From assembly GCF_018860705.1 (NCBI RefSeq), contig NZ_JAHKQA010000073.1, positions 62,001-126,000 on the forward strand: 64,000 nt of DNA, written 5' to 3'. The notes under the pieces are model-generated. The model was not told the DNA's origin and searched no databases. It was given only the letters and a program-made list of their open reading frames with translations. The stretch's first letter is position 1, and each line of letters starts with the position of its first letter. This document shows, piece after piece, positions 20,016-27,930 of the stretch. The position numbers and the translations under genes were made by a program. Origin of the DNA: Citreicella sp. C3M06 (GTDB lineage: Bacteria; Pseudomonadota; Alphaproteobacteria; Rhodobacterales; Rhodobacteraceae).

Positions 20016-21998
20016 CTAGTTCGGCCCTTTTGAAAAGCGAATCTGGTCCCAGATGGCCTCGGCCCGCTTCTTTTCCTCCCTGTCGATTCGCATCCCGTTG
20101 GGGGCGATCTCAAAGTCGGTCTGGGCCTCGTCCTTGCGCAGGACAGCCTCGTTGCGGGCCTTTGCGGCCTGGCCGAGCCGCCATGTCAGCGCCTCGTCCG
20201 CGAGATCCCGTAGATCCTCTTCCGCCTCGTCTATCTCGGCGGCCAGCCCTTTCTGCGCGTCGATCTTGCCCAGCTCCTCCGCCACCGTCAGGCGGGCGAG
20301 CGAGATGTCACCGGGCGTACGCAGGCAGGGAACGATTGCCACATGGCGTGCCGAGAGCAAGGTTTCAAGAGCCATCGGCCCGATTGCCTGCTCGCAGGCG
20401 TCGCGCAGCGCGCCCGGTTCAGTCTCGCGGCAGCGCATCAGCACGTCACGCAGGGCGGCGCGATCGGGGTCGGCGCAGTCGAGCGAGTCAAGCTGATGCT
20501 CGAATTCGGGGATCAGCTCGGGCGTGGTCAGCAGCACGGCGAGAATCACCGCCTCGCGCAGCTCGGCCTCGGCGTGCTCTCCGGCAGAGGCCAGAAGCGA
20601 GGCCCGCGCGCTGGAGGTCGAGGGCAGCGGCGCGTCCCATTTGCGCCACTTGCCCTTGCCGCGCGCGCCGCCTTGATACCCCTGCCCGCCCTGAAAGCCG
20701 CGCTGCTGGCGTTGCGGGCGGAACAGCTGATAGCGCAGCTCCTTGATCTCGTCGCCGTAATGGCGACGCAGGCCCTGATCCTGAATGGCCCGCAGCACGT
20801 CGCGCAGCCGGGCATCCAGCGTCGCCTTGCGCTCGGGGCTGTCGAACACCTTGCCTTCGGTCTCGCGACGCCAGAGCAGCTGCACCATGGGCAGCGCCGC
20901 ATCCAGCACCTTGGTCACGGCACCCGCGCCTTCGGCGCGCAGAAGATCGTCCGGGTCCTTGCCTTCGGGCATCAGGGCAAAGCGCAGCGATTTGCCCGCC
21001 TCGAGCACCGGCAGCGCAAGGTCGATCACCCGGTAGGCCGCCCGCAGCCCCGCCTTGTCGCCATCCAGCGCCATGACAGGTTCCCCCGACACGCGCCAGA
21101 TCATCTGAAGCTGGCTTTCGGTCACCGCCGTGCCCAAAGGCGCGACGGCGGCACCAAAGCCCGCTTCGGACAGCGCGATCACGTCCATGTAGCCCTCGGC
21201 CACCACCAGCCGCTGCCCCTTGCCCGCTGCTTCGCGCGCGGCGCGCAGGTTGTAGAGGTTGCGCCCCTTGTCGAACAGCTCGGTCTCGGGCGAGTTGAGG
21301 TATTTGGCGTTGTCGTTCGGATCCATCGCGCGCCCGCCAAAGGCGATGGCGCGGCCCCGACCGTCGCGGATCGGGAACATGATGCGATTGCGGAACACAT
21401 CATAGGGATCGCGCCCCTTGTCCGAGGCGCGCGTCAGCCCGACCGCAAGCATCAGCTCGTCCGAAACCCCCTGCCCGCGCAGATGGTCGCGCAGGTTCTG
21501 CCAGCCCTCGGGGGCGAAGCCGATCTCGAAACGGTCCCGCACCTCTGCCGACAGGCCGCGCCGGTCAAGATAGCTGCGCGCCTGCGCCGCCGCCCCGCCG
21601 TTCAGCTGCATCCGGAACCAGCGCACCGCCTGCTCCATGATCTCGGCCAGCTCTTCGTGGCGCGAGGCCTTCTTCGCCGCCTGCGGATCGCGCGCGGGCA
21701 TCGGCATGCCAGCCTCGCGGGCAAGGATCTCGATCGCTTCCATGAATTCGACGTTCTCGGATTCGCGGATGAAGGAAATCGCGTCGCCCTTCGCCTGACA
21801 GCCAAAGCAGTAGTAATAGCCCTTGCGGTCATCGACATGGAATGAGGCGGATTTTTCCTGATGGAACGGGCATGGCGCCCACATGTCGCCCTTGGCCTGA
21901 TTGGATTTGCGCGTATCCCACATGACCTTGCGCCCCACGACCTGAGACAGGCTCGTACGGTTGCGCAACTCGTCAAGGAAACCGGGGGGAAGACTCAT
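20016..21998 (-). CDS. dnaG: DNA primase DnaG
   Basis: A 660-residue primase that makes RNA primers at the replication fork. The CHC2 zinc domain has Cys43, His46, Cys64 and Cys67 (APCPFH, YYCFGC). The catalytic TOPRIM core is around 255-340 (LVVAEGYMDVIAL, MALDGDKAGLRAA), and the C-terminal helical domain binds DnaB. A Gly/Arg/Gln-rich linker lies about 430-460. I chose ATG 21998 (MSLPPGF) as in the family, not the upstream in-frame codon at 22013. Its stop codon lies in the loop of a small hairpin, CCGAAC/GTTCGG (20008-20024), which could be a weak terminator before rpoD. Confidence 0.96.
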   Translation of the reverse strand: MSLPPGFLDELRNRTSLSQVVGRKVMWDTRKSNQAKGDMWAPCPFHQEKSASFHVDDRKGYYYCFGCQAKGDAISFIRESENVEFMEAIEILAREAGMPMPARDPQAAKKASRHEELAEIMEQAVRWFRMQLNGGAAAQARSYLDRRGLSAEVRDRFEIGFAPEGWQNLRDHLRGQGVSDELMLAVGLTRASDKGRDPYDVFRNRIMFPIRDGRGRAIAFGGRAMDPNDNAKYLNSPETELFDKGRNLYNLRAAREAAGKGQRLVVAEGYMDVIALSEAGFGAAVAPLGTAVTESQLQMIWRVSGEPVMALDGDKAGLRAAYRVIDLALPVLEAGKSLRFALMPEGKDPDDLLRAEGAGAVTKVLDAALPMVQLLWRRETEGKVFDSPERKATLDARLRDVLRAIQDQGLRRHYGDEIKELRYQLFRPQRQQRGFQGGQGYQGGARGKGKWRKWDAPLPSTSSARASLLASAGEHAEAELREAVILAVLLTTPELIPEFEHQLDSLDCADPDRAALRDVLMRCRETEPGALRDACEQAIGPMALETLLSARHVAIVPCLRTPGDISLARLTVAEELGKIDAQKGLAAEIDEAEEDLRDLADEALTWRLGQAAKARNEAVLRKDEAQTDFEIAPNGMRIDREEKKRAEAIWDQIRFSKGPN

Positions 21999-22076
21999 GG
22001 GGCGAATATCCACCCAGCCGCGCCCCGAGTCCAGACACCGCGTTGTGGCAAGCCACGCATCACCGGCCCGCCCGCG

Positions 22077-22403
22077 CTATTGCGCCTCACATTGGGTTTT
22101 CCACGCCGCGCCCACCGCCGGGGTCAACTGGTCCTTTGGCAGCGACCACACCCATTCGACCAGCATGTCGCCCGCCTCGCGTCCGAGGCGCTCGCGCAGC
22201 GGCGCGCGGGCCTTGGCCCTGCTTTGCCCGTCGGCGCGGGCAGCCACCGTTTCGGCAACCAGCCGCGCGGTGAGGTCGCAGGTGCTTTCGTTCTGCACCA
22301 TTTCGCCCTGCCCTGTTTTGCCATGGCCCGTTTCGCCCCGCCCTGTTTCGCCCAGAGCAGGCCCTGCCAGCAGCAGGGCACCAACAATCCATAATGCGCG
22401 CAT
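22077..22403 (-). CDS. Small secreted protein with a Gly/Lys/Glu/Thr-rich repeat
   Basis: A 108-residue protein of unknown function. A signal peptide (RALWIVGALLLAGPALG) is followed by a low-complexity stretch of four G-(E/K)-T/M-G-type units (GETGRGETGHGKTGQGE). A conserved-looking helical part then has two cysteines (STCDLTARL and KTQCEAQ). The ATG at 22403 has GAGGGG six bases upstream. It lies 78 bases upstream of dnaG on the same strand. The domain after the repeat could be a small secreted regulator or binding protein. I cannot assign a family. Confidence 0.65.
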   Translation of the reverse strand: MRALWIVGALLLAGPALGETGRGETGHGKTGQGEMVQNESTCDLTARLVAETVAARADGQSRAKARAPLRERLGREAGDMLVEWVWSLPKDQLTPAVGAAWKTQCEAQ

Positions 22404-22696
22404 CACCATCCCCTCAAAAAAACACCGCGCCGCATACAGCAAGCGGCCCCGCCTGTCACGACGAGGCCGATGCTCTTGCGTCGGTACAGCGTCAAACCTG
22501 CGGCATCGGCATCCGGGGCCGAAAGCACCAGCGCGTCGCCAAGACGCTTTGCTCAGCCTGCGCCGGACGCGCCCCGATCCGCAAGGGCGTCACCGCCCCG
22601 GCCACGATCCGCCGGACATCGCGCAAGGCAGGTCATGCGACTGCCACCCAGCCCGTCAAACCGCGTGTTCACCGGGCTGGGTTGCGCAGAGATGCC
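22404..22696. other. Intergenic region without a supportable gene
   Basis: About 290 bases between the gdhA stop and the start of the small secreted gene. Open frames on both strands are short, arginine/proline-rich and lack ribosome sites. The only clear structure is the stem-loop at 22646-22682. Confidence 0.5.
22646..22682 (-). terminator. 10-bp perfect stem-loop downstream of gdhA
   Basis: ACCCAGCCCG (22646-22655) and CGGGCTGGGT (22673-22682) form a perfect 10-bp stem with a 17-base loop, 15 bases after the gdhA stop. There is no U tract on the minus strand, so it may be a transcript-stabilising hairpin or a terminator of the GC-rich type. Confidence 0.6.
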
Positions 22697-24133
22697 TCAA
22701 AGCCCCTTGGCGCGGTAGCTTTTCGCCACCCGGTCGATGGCGGTGATAAAGGCGGCGGTGCGCAGATCAGAGACATCGTCGCGCCCATGCCAGACCTCGC
22801 GCATAGACTGATAGGCGGTGCGCATCGTGTCATCGAGCCCCGAGCGCACAAGTTCCAGCTCGTCGGCGCCGCGCAGGTACTTGTCCTTGAACGTAGGCGA
22901 CAGCGACCACCTATCCCCCATCGCCGCATCGAGCCGTTCCAGTTCGTCGACGACAAGCTGGTGGCGCGCTTCTTCCTGACGGCGCTGCATCCTGCCAAAG
23001 CGGATATGGCTGAGGTTCTTGACCCATTCGAAATACGACACCGTCACCCCGCCCGCATTGGCGAACAGGTCGGGGATGATGACCGTGCCGCGGGCGCGCA
23101 GGATATCGTCGGCCCCGGCGGTGATCGGGCCATTGGCCGCCTCGAGGATCAGCGGCGCCTTTATCCGGTGCACATTGGACAGGTTGATCACCCCTTCCAA
23201 CGCCGCCGGGATCAGGATGTCGCAGTCAGCCTCGAGCACCGAGGCGCCAGAGGCCACGGTGTTCGGCTCGTGATAGCCGGTCAGCCCGCCGTGGCGCACC
23301 AGCCAGTCGCGCACCTGTTCGACGTGAAGCCCGTCTGGATCATACAGCGCGCCGTCGCGTTCGACGATGCCGACGATCAGCGCGCCGTCTTCCTCCGACA
23401 GGAACTTGGCCGCGTGATAGCCGACATTGCCCAGCCCCTGCACCACGATGCGCTTGCCATCGAGCTTGCCCGACAGACCCGCCGCCGCCACGTCCTCGGG
23501 GTGGCGGAAGAATTCGCGCAGGGCGTATTGCACGCCGCGCCCGGTCGCCTCCGTGCGGCCCTGAATGCCGCCGGCATTGATCGGCTTGCCGGTCACGCAG
23601 GCGCGGGAATTGATGTCGGTGGTGTTCATCCGGGCATATTGATCGGCGATCCACGCCATTTCCCGCTCGCCCGTGCCCATGTCGGGCGCGGGCACGTTCT
23701 GGCTCGGGTGGATCAGATCGCGCTTGATCAGCTCATAGGCAAAGCGCCGGGTGATCAGCTCCAGCTCATGCTCGTCATAGTCGCGCGGATCGATGCAAAG
23801 CCCGCCCTTCGATCCGCCGAACGGCGTCTCGACCAGCGCGCATTTGTAGGTCATCAGCGCCGCCAGCGCCTCGACCTCGTCCTGATCGACGGAGGCGGCG
23901 TAGCGGATGCCGCCCTTGACCGGCTCCATATGTTCGGAATGCACCGCACGGTAGCCGGTAAAGGTCTGGAGCTGCCCGCGCAGCCGCACCCCGAAGCGCA
24001 CCGTATAGGTGGCGTTGCACACGCGGATCTTCTGTTCGAGCCCCGGGGGCAGATCCATCAGCGCCGCGGCGCGGTTGAACATCAGATCGACGCTCTGACG
24101 GAATGTCGGCTCATTTGCCGGTGCTGCGCACAT
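22697..24133 (-). CDS. gdhA: Glutamate dehydrogenase (Glu/Leu/Phe/Val dehydrogenase family)
   Basis: A 478-residue enzyme interconverting glutamate and 2-oxoglutarate plus ammonia. The catalytic region has KGGIRYA and the active lysine in VETPFGGSKGG. The coenzyme domain has VQGLGNVGYHAA. FANAGGVTVSYFEWVKN is also typical. Length and motifs fit the hexameric NAD-type enzyme. I chose ATG 24133 (MCAAPANEP) since GGGAGGAG precedes it; an ATG ten codons upstream is less likely. The gene is monocistronic, divergent from the vWA/Tad-like operon over a 354-base AT-richer region. Confidence 0.92.
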   Translation of the reverse strand: MCAAPANEPTFRQSVDLMFNRAAALMDLPPGLEQKIRVCNATYTVRFGVRLRGQLQTFTGYRAVHSEHMEPVKGGIRYAASVDQDEVEALAALMTYKCALVETPFGGSKGGLCIDPRDYDEHELELITRRFAYELIKRDLIHPSQNVPAPDMGTGEREMAWIADQYARMNTTDINSRACVTGKPINAGGIQGRTEATGRGVQYALREFFRHPEDVAAAGLSGKLDGKRIVVQGLGNVGYHAAKFLSEEDGALIVGIVERDGALYDPDGLHVEQVRDWLVRHGGLTGYHEPNTVASGASVLEADCDILIPAALEGVINLSNVHRIKAPLILEAANGPITAGADDILRARGTVIIPDLFANAGGVTVSYFEWVKNLSHIRFGRMQRRQEEARHQLVVDELERLDAAMGDRWSLSPTFKDKYLRGADELELVRSGLDDTMRTAYQSMREVWHGRDDVSDLRTAAFITAIDRVAKSYRAKGL

Positions 24134-24487
24134 GTCGGTCTCCTCCCGTTTTGGCGAATGCAAAGAGGGCCTGCTCTGCCCCGATTCTGCCAGGAACAGC
24201 TTCGCAGAGAATGGTTTCCAATCTCAGAAGCCGTGAACGATTCTCTTTTTCAACAAACTTGCACCTTCTTTGCAGGGTTTGGGAAACCAGTTTCCCGCCG
24301 ATTGTCCGACCCGCCGAAACAGACCTGCGCAAGCGCCCAGATCTGTTTCCACAAATACCATTAATATCAAATACTTCCCATAAACTTCGCCCTATTCCTG
24401 CCATGAAACAAGGGCATAGTCTGGCCATTCTAAAAAGTGCCATGTGGGGGCATTTCCGGGGCCTGCGCCCGGAAGGAAGGAACCGGG
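24134..24487. promoter_or_regulatory. AT-richer divergent promoter region between gdhA and the vWA/Tad-like operon
   Basis: A 354-base space less GC-rich than its surroundings and without a gene. It contains GATTC sites at 24182 and 24239, the perfect palindrome GGGAAAC-CA-GTTTCCC at 24281-24296 (a good repressor-site candidate, about 148 bases upstream of gdhA), and the hairpin at 24454-24474 next to the plus-strand ribosome site. I see no clear promoter boxes. Confidence 0.5.
24454..24474 (+). promoter_or_regulatory. Hairpin covering part of the ribosome-binding site of the vWA/TadG-like gene
   Basis: TTCCGGG (24454-24460) pairs with CCCGGAA (24468-24474), leaving a 7-base loop. The second arm contains the first GGAA of the purine-rich ribosome site GGAAGGAAGG (24471-24480), with the ATG at 24488. 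This could lower translation initiation, but the second GGAAGG half remains free. Confidence 0.45.
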
Positions 24488-25960
24488 ATGACTCAGATTC
24501 GTTCTTCATGGGAGAACGCCCAGGCGCCGCGCACCGAGACTGCCATCTCGGCCCTGAGCAGCGGCCTTCGCAACTTCGCAACCCGCGATGATGGCAACAT
24601 GACGCTTATGGCGCTGTTCCTCGTCACCCTGATGCTGATCTTCGGCGGCTTCAGCATCGACATCATGTATGCCGAACTGAACCGCAACAAGATTCAGAAC
24701 ACGCTCGACCGTGCCGTGCTGGCGGCGGCCGACCTCGACAACACGCTCGACGCAACCGGGGTGGTCGAGGATTACATGGCCAAGATGGGGGTCGGCGAAG
24801 CGCTGATCCGCGTCGATGCGCAAAGCACGCTGACCTCGAAGACGGTGACCGGCGAGGGCTACAAGACCATGCCGTCGAACCTGTCGCAGGTCGCGCTGCC
24901 GATCAAAGCCTTGCAGGAATTCATCGAGCGGACCAAGACGCTTCAGGCATATGGCCTGTCGACCGCCGTCGAAAAGTTCAACAAGGTCGAAATCTCGCTT
25001 GTGCTCGACGTCTCTGGCTCGATGGATGACGGCGACAAGATGTCCTCGATGCAGGATGCGGCTGCGCTGTTCATCGACACAGTGCTGGCGGATGGCACCC
25101 AGGATTACACGTCGGTCAATCTTGTGCCTTATTCGGAACAGGTCAACGCCGGCCCCGAGATCCTGAGCTACATGAACGTCGACTGGATGCACGGCTATTC
25201 GCACTGCCTCGAATTCCCGAACTCGGTCTTCACCGAGACCGGGCTGAGCCTCAGCACCCAGTTCGAGCAGATGCAGCATTACCAATGGAACTATGACGGC
25301 TCGAACAACTCGCTCACCGATACCATCTGCCCGCGCTACGAGTACGAGCGCATCCAGCCATGGAGCAACGATGCCACCGCGCTGAAAACGCAGATCTACA
25401 GCCTTCAGCCGCGCGCTGGCACCTCGATCTTTCTCGGGATGAAATGGGGCACCGCGCTGCTTGACCCGTCGACGCGCCCCATAGTCTCGGGGATGATCGC
25501 GGACAGCACGGTCGATACGGTGTTCGAGGGCCGCCCGGCCGCCTATGATGACGGCGAGACCGCCAAGGCCATCGTGCTGATGACCGACGGGCAGCACGAC
25601 CGGTCGTTCCGCATTCAGGACTGGGCCTATAATTCCGACAGCGAATACGTGCACTGGAGCAAGTACAACCTCTGGTACTACCTCAACCGTTACGTGAAAT
25701 ATTCAAGCCGCTCTGGATTTTACACCCAGAAATACGACGCCACCACCGGCGATTCGCTGCTGAGCAGCATTTGCACCGCGGCCAAGGCCCAAGGCATCGT
25801 GATCTGGACCATTGGCTTCGAGACCACCGAACATGGTGGTGACGTGATGAAAGCCTGCGCCTCGTCGCAGTCGCATTACTACGCGGTCGACCGCACCCAG
25901 ATCGCCGCCACCTTCAAGTCCATCGCCGGATCCATCAATCAGCTGAAGCTTATCCAATGA
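24488..25960 (+). CDS. vWA-domain TadG-like pilus/surface protein
   Basis: A 490-residue membrane-anchored protein. A single N-terminal hydrophobic helix (about 37-58) follows the short basic/acidic leader FATRDDGN, as in TadG/TadE-like pseudopilins. A von Willebrand factor A domain begins near 168 with an intact metal-ion site: D-V-S-G-S at 174-178, the Thr of AGTSIF, and Asp in LMTDGQHD. Tyr/Asn-rich stretches in the domain resemble surface-exposed loops. GGAAGG upstream sets the ATG at 24488. It is first in a three-gene operon with two TadE-like genes and overlaps the next gene (ATGA). No tadA/B/C, prepilin peptidase or secretin genes are near. Confidence 0.82.
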   Translation: MTQIRSSWENAQAPRTETAISALSSGLRNFATRDDGNMTLMALFLVTLMLIFGGFSIDIMYAELNRNKIQNTLDRAVLAAADLDNTLDATGVVEDYMAKMGVGEALIRVDAQSTLTSKTVTGEGYKTMPSNLSQVALPIKALQEFIERTKTLQAYGLSTAVEKFNKVEISLVLDVSGSMDDGDKMSSMQDAAALFIDTVLADGTQDYTSVNLVPYSEQVNAGPEILSYMNVDWMHGYSHCLEFPNSVFTETGLSLSTQFEQMQHYQWNYDGSNNSLTDTICPRYEYERIQPWSNDATALKTQIYSLQPRAGTSIFLGMKWGTALLDPSTRPIVSGMIADSTVDTVFEGRPAAYDDGETAKAIVLMTDGQHDRSFRIQDWAYNSDSEYVHWSKYNLWYYLNRYVKYSSRSGFYTQKYDATTGDSLLSSICTAAKAQGIVIWTIGFETTEHGGDVMKACASSQSHYYAVDRTQIAATFKSIAGSINQLKLIQ

Positions 25961-26541
25961 CACATGCCGTCCTGAAAAAACTGCGCCGCTTCTGCGTCAG
26001 CGAAGACGGCACCGGGGTTGTCCCCGTAATCCTCTGGACCCCGCTGATGCTGGGCATCGCCGTCTCGACCGTCGATCTTGGCGCCTACACGCTGCGTCAG
26101 GTCTCGCTCGAGCGGGCGCTTGATCAGGCCATCCGCGAGGTCAAGCTCGACACCAGCACGGTCTGGACCCACGACGCGCTCAAGACGGAAATCTGCGCGC
26201 GCTCGTCGGTCCTGACCAACTGCAACGAACTGCTGAACCTCGAAATGCTGGGGGTCGACATGCGCGACTACGTGGCGCCAGACGACAAGCCATCGTGCGC
26301 CGACACCATCAAGCTGTTCACCGTAAGCAACGAAATCGGCGAAGACATTCCGCTGACAGACCGCCTGACCCCGGCGCGCAACTTTCAGAACGGCGTCGCG
26401 CACCAGACCATGATCCTGCGCGCCTGCTACAAGTACAAGACCGCCACGCCGGGATCTTTCCTCGCCGGGGCCGGCGTCTCGGACGAGCTGGGCTACACCG
26501 CCGTGGTGTCGACCGGCATCTTCGTTTACGAACCGACCTGA
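25957..26541 (+). CDS. TadE-like membrane protein, variant pilin motif
   Basis: A 194-residue protein with a basic leader, FCVSEDGTG, and one N-terminal membrane helix (VVPVILWTPLMLGIAV), the arrangement of TadE-like pseudopilins. The rest is a periplasmic domain with six cysteines (EICARSS, LTNCNEL, PSCADT, ILRACYK among others). The glutamate normally found near position 5 of the pilin helix is a proline here, so processing or assembly may differ. It starts by ATGA overlap with the vWA gene. Function is inferred from fold and linkage. Confidence 0.72.
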   Translation: MTHAVLKKLRRFCVSEDGTGVVPVILWTPLMLGIAVSTVDLGAYTLRQVSLERALDQAIREVKLDTSTVWTHDALKTEICARSSVLTNCNELLNLEMLGVDMRDYVAPDDKPSCADTIKLFTVSNEIGEDIPLTDRLTPARNFQNGVAHQTMILRACYKYKTATPGSFLAGAGVSDELGYTAVVSTGIFVYEPT

Positions 26542-26551
26542 GGGCAGTGTG

Positions 26552-27358
26552 ATGTTAAATGTTACCGCAATTTCCACATCTCTGCGCCACGGGCTGCGTC
26601 GCTTCGCCAAGGATAGCGAAGGCTACACCACCGTCGAGGTGGCGATCATCCTGCCGACCCTGTTCACGCTGTTCGCCGCATGCTGGATCTATTTCGACGT
26701 CTTCCGCCAGCAGGCGGTGGGCCAGAAGGCAAACTTCGCCATCGGCGACATGCTCTCGCGCGAAACCGACGAGCTGAACGACGCCTATATCGACAACACC
26801 TACAAGATGCTGGCGCTGCTGACGCACACCGGCACCGAGCCGGTGAGCAGAACCATCAGCACCACAGTCACCGACATCGATGGCATTGAATCCGTCCAAA
26901 CAGAGACCATCAGCGCCTATGACATCTCGATGCGCATCACCGTGGTCAAGAATGTGCTTTACGCTGATGGCAGCAACGCGCTGGCGGTGAAGTGGTCCGA
27001 GGCCCGCGGCGGCATGGTTCCGATGAGCAACAGCAATCTGAGCAGCAACTATGCGGCGCGAATCCCCGAGATGCAGTCCGGCGACGAGGTGATCCTTGTT
27101 GAAACCAGCGAATACTGGACCCCGGCGCTGCGCATCGTGGGCCTGCGCAACAGCGCGCCAGGCCTCGGAGATATGGAGCTGACCACCTACAGCTTCACCC
27201 GCCCGCGCTATACCAACCAGGTGTCGTGGGAAGGGCTCGACGAAGGGCTCTACATCGATGCTCTGGTCGACAGCAGCACCTCGGCAGAGGGCAACATCGA
27301 TGGCACCGACAACAACGAAGCCACCTCGAGTTATCCCGACCGCGATCACCGCGGCTAG
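26552..27358 (+). CDS. TadE-like pseudopilin
   Basis: A 268-residue protein with the leader FAKDSEGYTT and the helix VEVAIILPTLFTLFAACW, which keeps the canonical glutamate (T-T-V-E-V-A) of TadE/type IV pseudopilins. The long periplasmic part contains no cysteine pair but is rich in Ser/Thr and ends in an acidic, Asn-rich tail. The ATG at 26552 follows GAGGGCAG; the GTG three bases before is an alternative. It closes the three-gene operon, 10 bases after the previous stop, and is followed by a hairpin. Confidence 0.75.
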   Translation: MLNVTAISTSLRHGLRRFAKDSEGYTTVEVAIILPTLFTLFAACWIYFDVFRQQAVGQKANFAIGDMLSRETDELNDAYIDNTYKMLALLTHTGTEPVSRTISTTVTDIDGIESVQTETISAYDISMRITVVKNVLYADGSNALAVKWSEARGGMVPMSNSNLSSNYAARIPEMQSGDEVILVETSEYWTPALRIVGLRNSAPGLGDMELTTYSFTRPRYTNQVSWEGLDEGLYIDALVDSSTSAEGNIDGTDNNEATSSYPDRDHRG

Positions 27359-27384
27359 AACCGCAGTGTCATGGCAGCGTGCGC

Positions 27385-27400
27385 CGGCCCTTCGGGGCCG
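27385..27400. terminator. UUCG tetraloop stem-loop between convergent genes
   Basis: CGGCCC-TTCG-GGGCCG is a perfect 6-bp stem with a stable tetraloop at 27385-27400, 26 bases after the TadE-like stop and 33 bases beyond the stop of the convergent membrane-protein gene. Likely acts in both directions. Confidence 0.6.
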
Positions 27401-27433
27401 ACGACGGCGCTTCTGGGTGCCCGGCGTCGCGGA

Positions 27434-27913
27434 TCAGCTGCCCGACTGGCGGGCGACCAGAATGGCAAGCGCATCGGCAAGCGGCTTTGAATCGCGCCCC
27501 GCCGTGACCCCGCCCACCGCGACGCGGCGTCCAAACCGCCACCACAGGCCGGGGTGCCACGCCCGCGAACCGGGCGTCTTGAGCCGGATGACAAAGCCGT
27601 TCGACGGCTTCATCGCGAACATCGAGCGATCGACCTTCTGGATGTCATCGACGCGGGCCAGCACCGCGCCGGTGCTGTCGCGCAGCTCGACGTCGGTCAG
27701 CACCAGATTGCGGGCGGTATCACGCCACATCCGGACCGCCATCCACAGCGCCGCCGCCCCCATCAGCGCCAGCGACAGCTGCCAGGCCAGGCCTGCGGCG
27801 GGCTGGCTTGCCGCCATCCAGACCAGCAACCCTCCAAGCAGCCCCAGCGTGCCCACCCCCGTCACCCGCCGGGCGCCGGATGTGCTTACGGTCGCAATGA
27901 TCTCTTCGCTCAT
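27434..27913 (-). CDS. Two-helix membrane protein of unknown function
   Basis: A 159-residue protein with two adjacent hydrophobic segments (about 18-36 and 43-62: TLGLLGGLLVWMAAS, LSLALMGAAALWMAV). A cytoplasmic domain of about 95 residues follows, containing LVLTDVELRDSTGAVLARVDDI, reminiscent of the PH-like domains in small bacterial membrane proteins. I do not recognise the exact family. It lies 17 bases downstream of pheA on the same strand and is probably co-transcribed. Confidence 0.65.
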   Translation of the reverse strand: MSEEIIATVSTSGARRVTGVGTLGLLGGLLVWMAASQPAAGLAWQLSLALMGAAALWMAVRMWRDTARNLVLTDVELRDSTGAVLARVDDIQKVDRSMFAMKPSNGFVIRLKTPGSRAWHPGLWWRFGRRVAVGGVTAGRDSKPLADALAILVARQSGS

Positions 27914-27930
27914 TCTGCCCCCCTTGGCGT

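Noticed and set aside
22443-22696. Possible small gene between gdhA and the secreted protein gene
   Set aside because: Candidate frames on both strands are Arg/Pro-rich, lack ribosome sites and show no family features. Only the stem-loop is supported.
24488-27358. A complete Tad pilus locus
   Set aside because: Only TadG/TadE-like genes are present. No ATPase, secretin, membrane platform or prepilin peptidase genes.
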